DNA from: Flavobacterium hercynium
Lineage (GTDB): Bacteria; Bacteroidota; Bacteroidia; Flavobacteriales; Flavobacteriaceae
NCBI RefSeq assembly: GCF_002217285.1
Contig: NZ_MUGW01000015.1
Location: forward strand, 20,174-84,173
DNA: 64,000 nucleotides
Direction of reading: 5' to 3'
Shown here in pieces: positions 45,716-54,978 of this stretch. Under the pieces are notes generated by a model. It was not told the origin of the DNA. It saw nothing but the letters and a program-made list of their open reading frames with translations, and did no database searches. Each line of letters begins with the position of its first letter. Position 1 is the stretch's first letter. Made by a program: the position numbers and the translations under genes.

Positions 45716-45816
45716 AGTGATGTTTTTTAAATGAATAGTAAAATTATAAGAAAAATTTATATGTTTTTATGATAAAAGTTAGTTTATATCTGATTTTTAT
45801 TTTTTTATTTGGTGAT

Positions 45817-47295
45817 TTAGTTTGTAGCTATTATTTTGTTAAAGACTGATTGCTTTTCTGTGCTAATTTTGATAATTATGCAATGCATCCACACCAGACA
45901 AATGGTCGAAAATAATAAAATAAATATCCAAGAGCTTGACCATATACCAGTTACGGTCAATAAGTAGCTAAAAATGATAGGACCAAAGAATCCACCTAAT
46001 CCGCCAATCATACCCACCATACCGCCAACAACTCCAACTTCGGTCGGGAAATATTCAGGAATATGTTTGTAGACTGCCGCTTTTCCAATTCCCCATGAAA
46101 TCCCGATTAGAATTACTAAAACAAGGAAAACCCACATATTAGCATCAAATTTAATTACCGTAATACCTTTGGCAAGTAATTCTTTTTTCTTTACACTTTG
46201 ATTTTCAGCCACTACAACTTGCTGCCAGGAAGTTGTAGTCGGAAAAATGGCATTTTCGCTCTTATTTTCTTTTTTCTGCGCAATAGCAAATTCAGTTTGA
46301 TCCATTGCAATATTTTGATTTGAAACGGATGTGATAATTCCTTTTTTAGTCGCTAATACACCAGGTCCGGTTGTCGTAATTTCCATTTTTGGAATCATTA
46401 ATAAAGCGCTTAAAATAACAGAAGAACCAAGAACCCAATACATCACTTTTCGGGCTCCGTATTTGTCTGACAAGTAGCCGCCAAAAGCTCTAATTACACC
46501 TGAAGGCAAACTGAAAAGAGTCGCAAACAACCCGCCCATGACAAGACTTGTCTGGTAGACATTCATAAAGTTGGGCAGAAGCCATTGTGAGTAAGCAACA
46601 AAGCAGCCAAAAACTAAAAAATAATAGGCTCCAAAACGCCAAACACGGGCACTTTTTAGTGGTTGCAGCATTTGAGTGATTGTTTTGGTCTGGTTTTCTA
46701 TCTTTTTATTCTCCGCAAAAAATAAAAAAGCGATTCCGATTACAAGTAAAGAAATTGCATATATAACAGGTAATGTTTTCCAACCATTTTGAGGATCTTC
46801 TATCGAAAAGTAGTTAAGAAGGGAAGGTGCTAAGAAGGTTGTGATTGCAGCACCCGCATTTCCCATTCCAAAAATTCCCAAAGCGCGTCCTTGCCATTCT
46901 TTAGGATACCAGATAGAAGTATAGCCTATACCAACAGCAAAGCTTGTTCCGACCATTCCAAATAAAAAGCTCAGCAGGGAAAACATGAAAAAGCTATCGG
47001 CAAAAGGAAGTAAAAATAACGGAATAGAGCAGAGGAGCAAAAGCAGTGAAAAAACATATTTGCCACCGTATTTATCCGTTAGTATTCCGATTGGCAGGCG
47101 CATAACAGAGCCAGTTAAAATGGGGATTCCAAGGAGCCATCCTACTTGTACGACGCTCCAGCGAAAAATACCGTTGTCTACTAAAAAAGTAACGAGCACA
47201 CCGTTTAATGTCCAGCAAGCAAAACATACAGTGAATGCTAAAGTATTCAGAAATAAAATCTTGTGTGATTGTGCTAAAGAATGTGAGTTTTTCAT
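45817..47295 (-). CDS. NarK/NasA-type nitrate transporter (third copy)
   Basis: A 492-residue MFS transporter, a clear paralog of the one at 22915: the N-terminal half is nearly the same, with nitrate signature FGMGNAGAAITTF and the late GGMVGMIGGLGGFFGP. The soluble loop between helices 8 and 9 (about 300-375) is shared but diverged. It has its own copy of the palindromic operator and precedes the porin gene by 101 bases with no terminator between, so the two may be co-transcribed. Confidence 0.93.
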   Translation of the reverse strand: MKNSHSLAQSHKILFLNTLAFTVCFACWTLNGVLVTFLVDNGIFRWSVVQVGWLLGIPILTGSVMRLPIGILTDKYGGKYVFSLLLLLCSIPLFLLPFADSFFMFSLLSFLFGMVGTSFAVGIGYTSIWYPKEWQGRALGIFGMGNAGAAITTFLAPSLLNYFSIEDPQNGWKTLPVIYAISLLVIGIAFLFFAENKKIENQTKTITQMLQPLKSARVWRFGAYYFLVFGCFVAYSQWLLPNFMNVYQTSLVMGGLFATLFSLPSGVIRAFGGYLSDKYGARKVMYWVLGSSVILSALLMIPKMEITTTGPGVLATKKGIITSVSNQNIAMDQTEFAIAQKKENKSENAIFPTTTSWQQVVVAENQSVKKKELLAKGITVIKFDANMWVFLVLVILIGISWGIGKAAVYKHIPEYFPTEVGVVGGMVGMIGGLGGFFGPIIFSYLLTVTGIWSSSWIFILLFSTICLVWMHCIIIKISTEKQSVFNKIIATN

Positions 47296-47315
47296 AGTAC
47301 TTAGATTTGTTTTAT

Positions 47316-47337
47316 CAAATGTAAGTATATGTACGTA
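47316..47337 (-). promoter_or_regulatory. Operator fused to the -7 box of the third narK
   Basis: On the plus strand TAAGTA-TATG-TACGTA (47322-47337) overlaps CAAATGTA (47316-47323), which reads TACATTTG on the minus strand, a full -7 match. A further TAAGTA-TTTT-TATCGT half-palindrome lies upstream at 47356-47371. Confidence 0.72.
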
Positions 47338-47461
47338 TTTTTTAATTGTTTTAAGTAAGTATTTTTATCGTTTTAAGTAGATTTATCAACATCACAAAAT
47401 TGATTCTCTATTTTGACAAAACACTATTTTTTGAATCGGAATTTTAAGTATTAGACAGAAA

Positions 47462-48121
47462 TTATAGTAGTGAATATTCTGAAGCTTTGTTCGAAAGTTC
47501 AATCAAATTTTTGACTTTAAGTTTTTTCATTAAGTTGAAGCGGTGAACTTCGGCAGTTCTTTTGCTAATCTCAAGAGCTTCAGCGATTTCTTTGTTTCCT
47601 TTACCTGATAATAAAAGGGATAGAATTTCTTTTTCTCGTTTGGTAATCATCATTTCTTCGCCCGGAATTTGCTTAGGTTCCAGCGAGTTTGTTCCGTTTG
47701 TAAGCTGACTAATTAAGATAGATGAAATATCACCGCTGAAGTATTTTCCGCCACCTGCAACGGTATGCAATGCTTTTAGAAATTCTTCTTTGCTCGAACC
47801 TTTTAGTAAATAACCATCGGCACCGGCCTTGATAGATTTCAACACATATTCTTCTGATTCGTGCATCGAAAGCATGATGATTTTCAAACTATTGTTGTCA
47901 TTTCTAAGTCTTTCTACTAACTCGATTCCGGTTAAGTTAGGCATACGAATATCAGCAATAAGTAAGTCGGGTTTGCTGTTTGCAATTACTTCCAGCGCAT
48001 CTGCACCATCAATAGCTTCACCAACAACCTCAATATTTGCTTCGGTTTCTAATAATGATTTTATTCCGTCTCTAACGAATACATGGTCATCTGCTAAAAC
48101 TACCCTGATAGTATTACTCAT
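47462..48121 (-). CDS. narL: NarL-like response regulator
   Basis: A 219-residue LuxR-family regulator. Receiver: acidic pair ADDH at 10-13, phospho-acceptor D57 in IADIRMPN, lysine in LLKGS. DNA-binding part: LTKREKEILSLLLSGKGNKEIAEAL and ISKRTAEVHRFNLMKKL. It is paired with the NarX-like kinase 105 bases upstream, inside the nitrate island, and is the best candidate to bind the shared TACTTAT-containing operator. The symbol is by functional analogy. Confidence 0.88.
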   Translation of the reverse strand: MSNTIRVVLADDHVFVRDGIKSLLETEANIEVVGEAIDGADALEVIANSKPDLLIADIRMPNLTGIELVERLRNDNNSLKIIMLSMHESEEYVLKSIKAGADGYLLKGSSKEEFLKALHTVAGGGKYFSGDISSILISQLTNGTNSLEPKQIPGEEMMITKREKEILSLLLSGKGNKEIAEALEISKRTAEVHRFNLMKKLKVKNLIELSNKASEYSLL

Positions 48122-48226
48122 GATTTACTTAATTTTAATTCTGAATTGTTTACGTATATTCATCTATAAATATAGCGCTAAGGTACGTAATTTTTGAAAG
48201 TTCCTGCTTTACAAAATTTCTAAATG

Positions 48227-50032
48227 CTAAATGGGAATATTAAAAGTAATTCTCGTGCCTTCATCTAAAATCGATTTGATAAAAACACGTCCGTTAATGT
48301 ATTGCACACGCTCTTTCATAAACAATAATCCCATTCCGGATTCGCTGTTGCGTTTTTTATCTACTGCATTAACATCAAATCCTTTTCCGTTATCATCAAC
48401 AATTACGCTCAATAAGGTATTGCTGTGTGAAAGCTGTACAATAATATGAGTAGAATCGGCATATTTTATAGCATTGTTAATGGCTTCCTGTGTGAGGCGG
48501 TAAATATTTATTTCGATCAGAGAATCTAATCGCTGGTTAAAGTCGGTTTTGTTGTAAAAAAGAATTTCTTTCCCCGTTAGTTTAGAAAGTTCCTGGGTAA
48601 GTTTTGCCAGTGAAGAAACAATTCCGTGATCGCTTAATTCCGGTGGCATCAAATTGAAAGTTGCAGTACGAACCCCTTTTATAATATCGAGTGACAATTT
48701 TTTTAGATATTCGATTTTCTGACCCGCTTTTTCTTTGTCGTCCAAATTTATGCTTTCAAGACTAAATTTTAGTCCGGTAAGCATCTGACCAATACCATCA
48801 TGTATTTCTTTGGCGATTCGGTTTTGTTCGTTTTCCTGATTTTCTACAATTTTGCTCGAAATAATCTTTTGCTGATTGATTTTTTCGGTACTGTTCTCAA
48901 TATTAAGGCGTTCTACTTCGCGTTGGGCTTTTTTGCGTTCTGTAATATTAAAGCAAACAATCAAGAGTTCCAGTTCATTTTTTTTGATGGTAACAGGAAC
49001 CATAGAAATGTCCAGCCAAATGGTTTGGGCTTCTTTATTAATAATTTTGATCTCACCTTGCCAGCCGCTTCTTTGCCTGTCAAAAATAATTCGATCAATA
49101 TTAAGCTGTTCTTTTTCATCTGTAGTCAAAACCTCAGAGAATTTTTTGTTGGATGAAAATCTTGTGTAATTGATGAGTTTTGCAAATTTTTCACCAATGT
49201 GAATGATCGAGCCGTCAGGAGCAATGCGGCAATACAACAAAGTATTTTCCATCGCATGATTGAGCGACTTTAATTCTTTGACCGAGTTTTCCTTTATTTC
49301 GCTAATGATTTCGGTGTCGTAAGCTAGTTTCAGTGCTTTCTTTTCAGACGATAAAAGTTTGGCAATAAGCTTTTCTATTTTTTTACTGGTAGGTCTGAAA
49401 ATGAAGAAAAATTCTAAAAGAAGTACCAATAAAGTAAAGCCAAAAATCCAGTATTCTATCCTGCGTTGTTCTGTAACTTTTTCATGTGCTTCTAGATCGT
49501 ATTGCGATACAATCTGATTCATTTTGGATAGAAAAATACCTTCGTTTTGGAGAATGGTTTGTACCAATTTTGTATTATCAGCAAGATTTTTTTCGTTTTG
49601 TAAATTCTTCAGAAACAAATTTGTAGCTGTTTCAATATTTGTGAAATTGGGTTTTATATCGAGATACAATTTTTGTAGTGTTTCGCTTTTTTCTTTCGGA
49701 AAAAGCAAACTATCACTGCCATTTTCGAGCGCCTGCTGATTGGCTTTCCATGTTGATAACACATTCTTTAAATGCGAAATCTGTTTTGACGAAACGGTAT
49801 CTGTAACAAAATTTAAGATTAAAACTTCTTTTACAATTTTCTGGCTCAGCATTCTTTGCTTACCCGAAACATTTATAATCTTCGAATCGCTTAATTGTTG
49901 CTTTAAGTTGTATTGAACCAGAATCTGACTTAAAATAATAGTCACAGCAATGGTCAAAAGCGCAAAAAAATACAAACGACGTAAATTTTTGAATGTTATT
50001 TTATCTGCAGCTTCCTGATTGCTTTTTTTCAT
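48227..50032 (-). CDS. narX: NarX/NarQ-like nitrate sensor kinase
   Basis: A 601-residue membrane kinase. Transmembrane helix 1 (about 18-40), a periplasmic PilJ/NarX-type helical domain with VSGKQRMLSQKI just after helix 1, where NarX has its nitrate-binding P box, then helix 2 (about 192-212). A PAS-like domain follows (about 255-370) ending in a PAC-type NITERKKAQRE. The kinase core has RIAKEIHDGIGQMLTGLK (phospho-His), EAINNAIKYAD, DDNGKGF and SGMGLLFMKERV. Nitrate sensing is inferred from domain order and neighbours. Confidence 0.87.
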   Translation of the reverse strand: MKKSNQEAADKITFKNLRRLYFFALLTIAVTIILSQILVQYNLKQQLSDSKIINVSGKQRMLSQKIVKEVLILNFVTDTVSSKQISHLKNVLSTWKANQQALENGSDSLLFPKEKSETLQKLYLDIKPNFTNIETATNLFLKNLQNEKNLADNTKLVQTILQNEGIFLSKMNQIVSQYDLEAHEKVTEQRRIEYWIFGFTLLVLLLEFFFIFRPTSKKIEKLIAKLLSSEKKALKLAYDTEIISEIKENSVKELKSLNHAMENTLLYCRIAPDGSIIHIGEKFAKLINYTRFSSNKKFSEVLTTDEKEQLNIDRIIFDRQRSGWQGEIKIINKEAQTIWLDISMVPVTIKKNELELLIVCFNITERKKAQREVERLNIENSTEKINQQKIISSKIVENQENEQNRIAKEIHDGIGQMLTGLKFSLESINLDDKEKAGQKIEYLKKLSLDIIKGVRTATFNLMPPELSDHGIVSSLAKLTQELSKLTGKEILFYNKTDFNQRLDSLIEINIYRLTQEAINNAIKYADSTHIIVQLSHSNTLLSVIVDDNGKGFDVNAVDKKRNSESGMGLLFMKERVQYINGRVFIKSILDEGTRITFNIPI

Positions 50033-50038
50033 TGGTTT

Positions 50039-50171
50039 TTTTAGTTCTTAGTAGCTAGTACCTAGTGCCTAGTACCTAGTGCCTAGTGCCTAGTGCCTAG
50101 TGCTTAGTACTTAGTTCTTAGTCTTTAGTTCTTAGTATTAAAGCTTAATGCCTAAAGCCTACAGCTTAAAG
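50039..50171. repeat. CTAGTGC heptad array
   Basis: About 15 near-perfect 7-base units (CTAGTAC, CTAGTGC, TTAGTAC, TTAGTTC, TTAGTCT) from 50045 to 50140, then AAGCCTACAGCTTAAAGC words shared with the array at 11604. It ends at the TAG stop of the DUF4202 gene at 50172 and starts beside the start codon of the kinase gene. Confidence 0.9.
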
Positions 50172-50753
50172 CTACGCTAAAGCCGCTTTTATCAAGTTTA
50201 AATTATCTTCAGAATAGTTGATTTTTAGGGCTTCCTGATGTCCTTTTTCAGACATTTTATCCCAGGTTTTTTTGATGATGTTTTTTAGTTTTTCATCGTC
50301 GTGTTTTTGCACAAAAGGATCCAGATAATATTCTAAAAATACCAGGCAAATAACATCTTCAAGAAGTTGTGTTTCGGCATCTTTTTTAAGCAGTTTTTTT
50401 TCAATTAAAAAAGAAACGCGATTAGAGAAATCTTCGTTATATCCTGCTTTTTCTAAAATTTCTGCTGTAGTTTTAGCATGAAACTTTTTAAGTTCTTCTC
50501 TCCATTTCAAATAACCCACACGATCCATTGGATATGATTCACGTGGTAATTTCCATCTGCAAATATGCTGTGCTTTTGATGCTATCTGTACTTCTTCAGA
50601 AGCTTGAGGTTCAAATTGCATAAGTCTTTCGTACATCCTGTTCGAATACAATAATTCTTTAGGATATTCTTTGTTTTGATCGATTTCGATATTAGGATCC
50701 TGTGCATTTTCTGCATCGATCCATGCGCTTGCTTTTTGAAAAGGTGTGTTCAT
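50172..50753 (-). CDS. DUF4202 family protein
   Basis: A 193-residue soluble protein that I recognise as DUF4202: it begins with FQKASAWIDAENAQDP and has HICRWKLPRESYPMDRVGYLKWR, and the later LEDVICLVFLEYYL helix. The histidine and aspartate pattern suggests an HD-like helical fold, but no enzyme activity is established. It lies 36 bases after nirD, so it is probably part of the nirBD transcript and linked to nitrite reduction. Confidence 0.8.
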   Translation of the reverse strand: MNTPFQKASAWIDAENAQDPNIEIDQNKEYPKELLYSNRMYERLMQFEPQASEEVQIASKAQHICRWKLPRESYPMDRVGYLKWREELKKFHAKTTAEILEKAGYNEDFSNRVSFLIEKKLLKKDAETQLLEDVICLVFLEYYLDPFVQKHDDEKLKNIIKKTWDKMSEKGHQEALKINYSEDNLNLIKAALA

Positions 50754-50789
50754 TTTTGGTAAAATAATAGATAATCGAAATTATCGAAA

Positions 50790-51167
50790 TTAATCTGCAA
50801 AACCTACAAAAACTTCATCATCGATTACTTTTATGGGATAAACTGCAATTTTAAAATCATCTCCGTTTAAGTTTGTTCCGTCCACTAAGGAGAATGTTTT
50901 TTTATGCATGGGACAGGCAATTTTAGGAATATCATCTGCAGATCCTGTCATGCCTCTTGCCAATACCATTTCCATTTTGTGCGGGCAGGCATTTTGACAA
51001 GCGTACCATTCGTTACGACGTGCAAAATTAAAAATGGCGATTTGTTTGCTTTTGTATTTAATGCATCCGCCGCGATTGGTCGGAAAATCTTCTACTTTTC
51101 CGGCTTTAAACCAAATTGTGGCATCACTTATATGTACAGTTTCGTATTGATTTAAGATTTCTTCCAT
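50790..51167 (-). CDS. nirD: Nitrite reductase small subunit NirD
   Basis: A 125-residue Rieske-fold protein, the small subunit of NAD(P)H nitrite reductase. It keeps both ligand pairs (CPHKM and CPMHKK), so it could hold a [2Fe-2S] cluster, unlike E. coli NirD where the cysteines are lost. It follows nirB by 136 bases. Confidence 0.92.
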   Translation of the reverse strand: MEEILNQYETVHISDATIWFKAGKVEDFPTNRGGCIKYKSKQIAIFNFARRNEWYACQNACPHKMEMVLARGMTGSADDIPKIACPMHKKTFSLVDGTNLNGDDFKIAVYPIKVIDDEVFVGFAD

Positions 51168-51303
51168 TTTTGATGTTTTTTTGCGGTTGTTTGATTCCCT
51201 GTTCTTAGCCCTCTTTTTACAATCAAGAGAATTGACGGCGCAGTAAAAAAGAGGGTAAGAGGACAGCGAACATTAAATAGTTGATATTTTGATTTTAATT
51301 TTT

Positions 51304-53817
51304 TTATGACCAAGCTCTTGGCATTTTTTGATCTCTCAGCGGAACAAAAACAATGTTATCGTCTTTTTCTTCAGAGTTTACAAAATGGTTAAAGCGTTTT
51401 AATAATCTTGGTTTTTCTAATACCTGTTTCCATTCGCATTCAAAGGTATTTACCAGACTTTGCATTTCCGTTTCCAGTGTTTCGCAGATGCCTAAACTGT
51501 CCTCAATGATAACTTCTTTTAGGTAATCTAAACCACCTTCTAGTTTGTCCAGCCATGTTGCAGTTCGTACCAAAGGACCGGCAGTGCGGATGTAATACAT
51601 TAAAAAGCGATCTAAGTATTTTATAACCGTTTCTTTATCAATAGACTCTGCCAGCAATACAGCATGTTTAGGATTTGCACCGCCATTTCCTGCGATGTAT
51701 AAATTCCATCCGCCTTCAACAGCAATCAAACCAAAATCTTTACCGCGTGCTTCAGCACATTCGCGAATGCAGGCAGAAACACCGCCTTTTAGTTTGTGAG
51801 GAGAACGAATTCCTTTGTATCTGTTTTCTAATTCGATAGCAAATCCGGCACTGTCATCCATTCCGTAACGGCACCATGCATTTCCGACACAGCTTTTTAC
51901 AGCACGCAATGATTTTCCGTACGCATGACCACTTTCAAATCCGTTATCGATTAGTATTTTCCAGATTTTAGGCAAATCGTTCAAATGAGCACCAAATAAG
52001 TCAACGCGCTGAGCACCTGTGATTTTCGTATACAAATCAAATTGTTTGGCTACTTCGCCAATCACAATTAGTTTCTCGGCTGTAATTTCTCCTCCGGCAA
52101 CGCGAGGCACTACAGAATACGTTCCGTTTCTCTGAATATTGGCAAGAAATCTATCGTTTGTATCTTGAGTTGTTACGTGTTTGTTTGCGGTATCGTTATA
52201 AATACTCGAGAAGATAGAAGCAACAACAGGTTTACAAACTTCGCAGCCATCTCCTTTGCCATGATGATCTACAACTTCGTAGAAATTCTCGTATTTGTTG
52301 ATTTTTACCAAATCGTATAATTCCTGACGTGTATAATTAAAATGTTCACAAATAACATCTTTTACTTCTTTTCCTAATGATTTTTGCGTGGCTTTTACAA
52401 GATCAGAAACCATTGGTTTACAGCCTCCGCAACCGGAAGTAGCTTTGGTGTGTTTTACAACATCTGAAAAATTCGAACAGGTTTCATCTAAAAGCGAACA
52501 GCAAATGGCGCCTTTGGTTACATTTTCGCATGAACATATTACAGCACTTTCCGGTAAATCTAATACACTTCCAAAACCTGAACTTTCTGAACCATCTCGG
52601 GAGCCTAGAATTAAATCTTCTGGATTTTTAGGCAAAGCCATTCCGTTACTGAAAATTTGAAATAGAGAATTATAATCGCTCGAATCGCCTACTAAAATTC
52701 CGCCTAATAAGGTTTTAGAATCTTTGGTAACATTGATTCTTTTGTAAATTCCGCTCAGTTTATTTTCATAAATAATGGCAGTAACATCATTATTTTCGAC
52801 AAATGGGTCACCAAAACTCGCCACTTCAACACCAATTAGTTTCAATTGTGTCGACATATCGATGGTTTCTCTCATGGTTTTTGAACCGTTCAGAATTTGC
52901 TCAGCAGCAACATCAGCCATTTCGTAACCTGGAGCAACAAGTCCGTAAATGTTTTGATTGTATAGTGCTACTTCGCCAATCGCATAAATAGAAGGATCTG
53001 ATGTCTGCATCTGATTGTTCACCACGATACCGCCTCGCAAACCAACTTCAAGTCCTGAAACACGAGCGAGTTCGTCGCGAGGTTTTATACCCGCAGAAAT
53101 AACCAACATGTCAACTTTTAACAATTCATTTTCTGCGAACATCATTCCTGTGATGCTTTCTTTTCCGTCGATATATTGAGTGGCTTTGTTTAGATGAATG
53201 CCAATGTTTAGTTCTTCTATTTTAGATTGCAGCATATCGCTGGCACCTTTGTCTAATTGTCTTGGCATTAAGCGGGGTGCGAACTCAACCACGTGAGGAT
53301 TTAGTCCTAAATCGCGAACAGCCTTTGCTGCTTCAAGTCCCAGCAATCCGCCGCCTAATACTGCCGCTTCGGTACCGCCTTTTTGTTTTATTTTTTTTGC
53401 ATAGCCCATAATAGCATCCAGATCTTCAATGGTTCTGTACACAAAAACGCCTTCTTTTTCAACACCATCAATAGGCGGAACAAAGGCAGATGATCCTGTG
53501 GCTAATACTAAGTAATCGTACGTATGTGTTTTTTCGAGATGTGTGTGAATTGTTTTGTCTGATCGATTGATATCGGTAATGAGTTCAGAAGTGTTTAGAA
53601 TGATATTATGATCAGCATACCAATCTTTGGTAGAAAGTGATAAATCATCTGCTGTTTTTCCTCCAAAGTATTCGCTTAGATGCACGCGGTCGTAAGCACG
53701 TCGAGGTTCTTCACCAAATACGGTAATCTGATACTTTTCTTGTCCTGATTTTGCAATAAACTTTTCGCAAAATTTGTAACCAACCATGCCGTTTCCAACT
53801 ACTATTACTTTAATCAT
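51304..53817 (-). CDS. nirB: NAD(P)H nitrite reductase large subunit NirB
   Basis: Reduces nitrite to ammonium in the cytoplasm. 837 residues: FAD/NAD domain (VVGNGMVGYKF, AVLGGGLLGLEAAK), two BFD-like [2Fe-2S] segments with CSCENV and SGCGGC, and the nitrite/sulfite reductase domain. The siroheme-[4Fe-4S] cysteines are CVGNAWC near 644 and CIREC near 684. Siroheme synthesis is supplied partly by cobA at 33015. Its promoter carries the shared operator. Confidence 0.96.
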   Translation of the reverse strand: MIKVIVVGNGMVGYKFCEKFIAKSGQEKYQITVFGEEPRRAYDRVHLSEYFGGKTADDLSLSTKDWYADHNIILNTSELITDINRSDKTIHTHLEKTHTYDYLVLATGSSAFVPPIDGVEKEGVFVYRTIEDLDAIMGYAKKIKQKGGTEAAVLGGGLLGLEAAKAVRDLGLNPHVVEFAPRLMPRQLDKGASDMLQSKIEELNIGIHLNKATQYIDGKESITGMMFAENELLKVDMLVISAGIKPRDELARVSGLEVGLRGGIVVNNQMQTSDPSIYAIGEVALYNQNIYGLVAPGYEMADVAAEQILNGSKTMRETIDMSTQLKLIGVEVASFGDPFVENNDVTAIIYENKLSGIYKRINVTKDSKTLLGGILVGDSSDYNSLFQIFSNGMALPKNPEDLILGSRDGSESSGFGSVLDLPESAVICSCENVTKGAICCSLLDETCSNFSDVVKHTKATSGCGGCKPMVSDLVKATQKSLGKEVKDVICEHFNYTRQELYDLVKINKYENFYEVVDHHGKGDGCEVCKPVVASIFSSIYNDTANKHVTTQDTNDRFLANIQRNGTYSVVPRVAGGEITAEKLIVIGEVAKQFDLYTKITGAQRVDLFGAHLNDLPKIWKILIDNGFESGHAYGKSLRAVKSCVGNAWCRYGMDDSAGFAIELENRYKGIRSPHKLKGGVSACIRECAEARGKDFGLIAVEGGWNLYIAGNGGANPKHAVLLAESIDKETVIKYLDRFLMYYIRTAGPLVRTATWLDKLEGGLDYLKEVIIEDSLGICETLETEMQSLVNTFECEWKQVLEKPRLLKRFNHFVNSEEKDDNIVFVPLRDQKMPRAWS

Positions 53818-53828
53818 GATTTCTAAAT

Positions 53829-53876
53829 TAAGTATTACTACGCAAATATAAGTATTTATACTTATAAAAATACGTA
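53829..53876 (-). promoter_or_regulatory. Operator array and -7 box of nirB
   Basis: TAAGTA-TTTA-TACTTA at 53849-53864 overlaps CAAATATA (53843-53850), which reads TATATTTG on the minus strand. TACGTA at 53871-53876 and TAAGTA-TTAC-TACGCA at 53829-53844 add further half-sites on both sides, so several dimers could bind. Confidence 0.75.
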
Positions 53877-54102
53877 TTTAAATAATTTTTTATTGGAATA
53901 ATTCTGTTTTTGAGTACGTATATTTTCGTAATCTTTTACCTGCTGTGGTTTTCGAAGGTTTTTAGGTGTTCAAAATTCTTTCTTAATTGTGTTATTTTTC
54001 TTAAATTTGAAAGAAGTCTAAATAGTTTTGACATAAGAAGTTGGAATTTATTTAGTTTTAGATCCGTTTTTCACTCGTAAGTTCATTCTAAAAAATAGTC
54101 TC

Positions 54103-54885
54103 ATGAAAAAAATAACACTCTTCTTATTGTTGTCAATTTTGATAATAAGCTGTAAAACAACCGGTACAAATGGCACCGAAAATAAAGATGCTGTTTCGTC
54201 CAATACTAGTAAGGAGGAAGATATGACGGTTTATTTTAGGGCAACGGGAACGGAGCCTTTTTGGGCACTACAAATAGGAAGGGAACAAACGGTTTTTACA
54301 TCGTTGATAAAGGGAAAAGAAAGTTTGACGTTTTCATCGACGGAACCAATTAGAGCAATGGATGCGAATGTAAAAATGTACAAAGTAAAAAACGAAACTT
54401 CCAGTGCTGTGATTACGATTCAGCAGCTAGAATGTCAAAATGCGATGTCGGGAGCAATCTCGCCGTATAAAGTTTCTGTCGAAGTTAAAAAAAATACAGA
54501 TGCTGATTTTACGAATCTGCAAGGTTGTGGAAATTATATCACCGACTACCGTCTGCATGATATTTGGGTTTTGGAGGAATTAAACGGATACAAAGTATTT
54601 GATACTGATTTTCAGAAAGAAAGACCAAGAATCGAAATTCTTGCTGCCGAAAATAAGTTTATGGGTTTTGGAGGTTGTAACTCGATTAACGGAAGAATCT
54701 TTTTCGAAAAAGACCTTCTTCGATTTACGAATGTAATTGGTACTTTAATGGCTTGCGGTTCCGGAAATAAAGAAAATGAATTTACGAAAGCACTACAAAG
54801 TACTACAGCATATATCATTGGAGATAATCGCCTGACTTTATCTAATCCTTCCGGTAAGCTTTTGGTTTTTAGAAAGGTAGATTAG
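54103..54885 (+). CDS. META/COG3650-type lipoprotein
   Basis: A 260-residue lipoprotein with signal ending ILIISC. Residues 40-145 resemble the COG3650 domain (FRATGTEPFWALQI, QLECQNAMSGAISPYKVSV); residues 155-258 are a META domain (WVLEELNGYKV, FGGCNSINGRIFFE). Such proteins sit in the envelope and relate to heat-shock HslJ. The 285-base gap upstream has TAAATTTG at 54002-54009, a possible -7 box. Confidence 0.88.
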   Translation: MKKITLFLLLSILIISCKTTGTNGTENKDAVSSNTSKEEDMTVYFRATGTEPFWALQIGREQTVFTSLIKGKESLTFSSTEPIRAMDANVKMYKVKNETSSAVITIQQLECQNAMSGAISPYKVSVEVKKNTDADFTNLQGCGNYITDYRLHDIWVLEELNGYKVFDTDFQKERPRIEILAAENKFMGFGGCNSINGRIFFEKDLLRFTNVIGTLMACGSGNKENEFTKALQSTTAYIIGDNRLTLSNPSGKLLVFRKVD

Positions 54886-54907
54886 TATTAAATAAAATAG
54901 ATAAAAA

Positions 54908-54962
54908 AAAACTCATTTTGACAAATCTTAGTATTGCAATGTGCTTCGCCAGAATGAGTTAT
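54908..54962. terminator. Bidirectional terminator
   Basis: AACTCATTTTG and CAGAATGAGTT arms (one mismatch) with a 29-base loop and A/T tracts on both sides, between convergent genes. Confidence 0.65.
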
Positions 54963-54978
54963 TTTTTTTATTTGATAA

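Noticed and set aside
50039..50171. Heptad array considered as a CRISPR or an iteron origin
   Set aside because: Units are 7 bases, degenerate and without spacers. No cas, replication or partition genes are near, and similar arrays lie after many other genes.
22915..53817. Nitrate island considered as a recently acquired genomic island
   Set aside because: No integrase, tRNA end or attachment repeats flank it, and base composition looks like the surroundings. A composition and phylogeny test would be needed.
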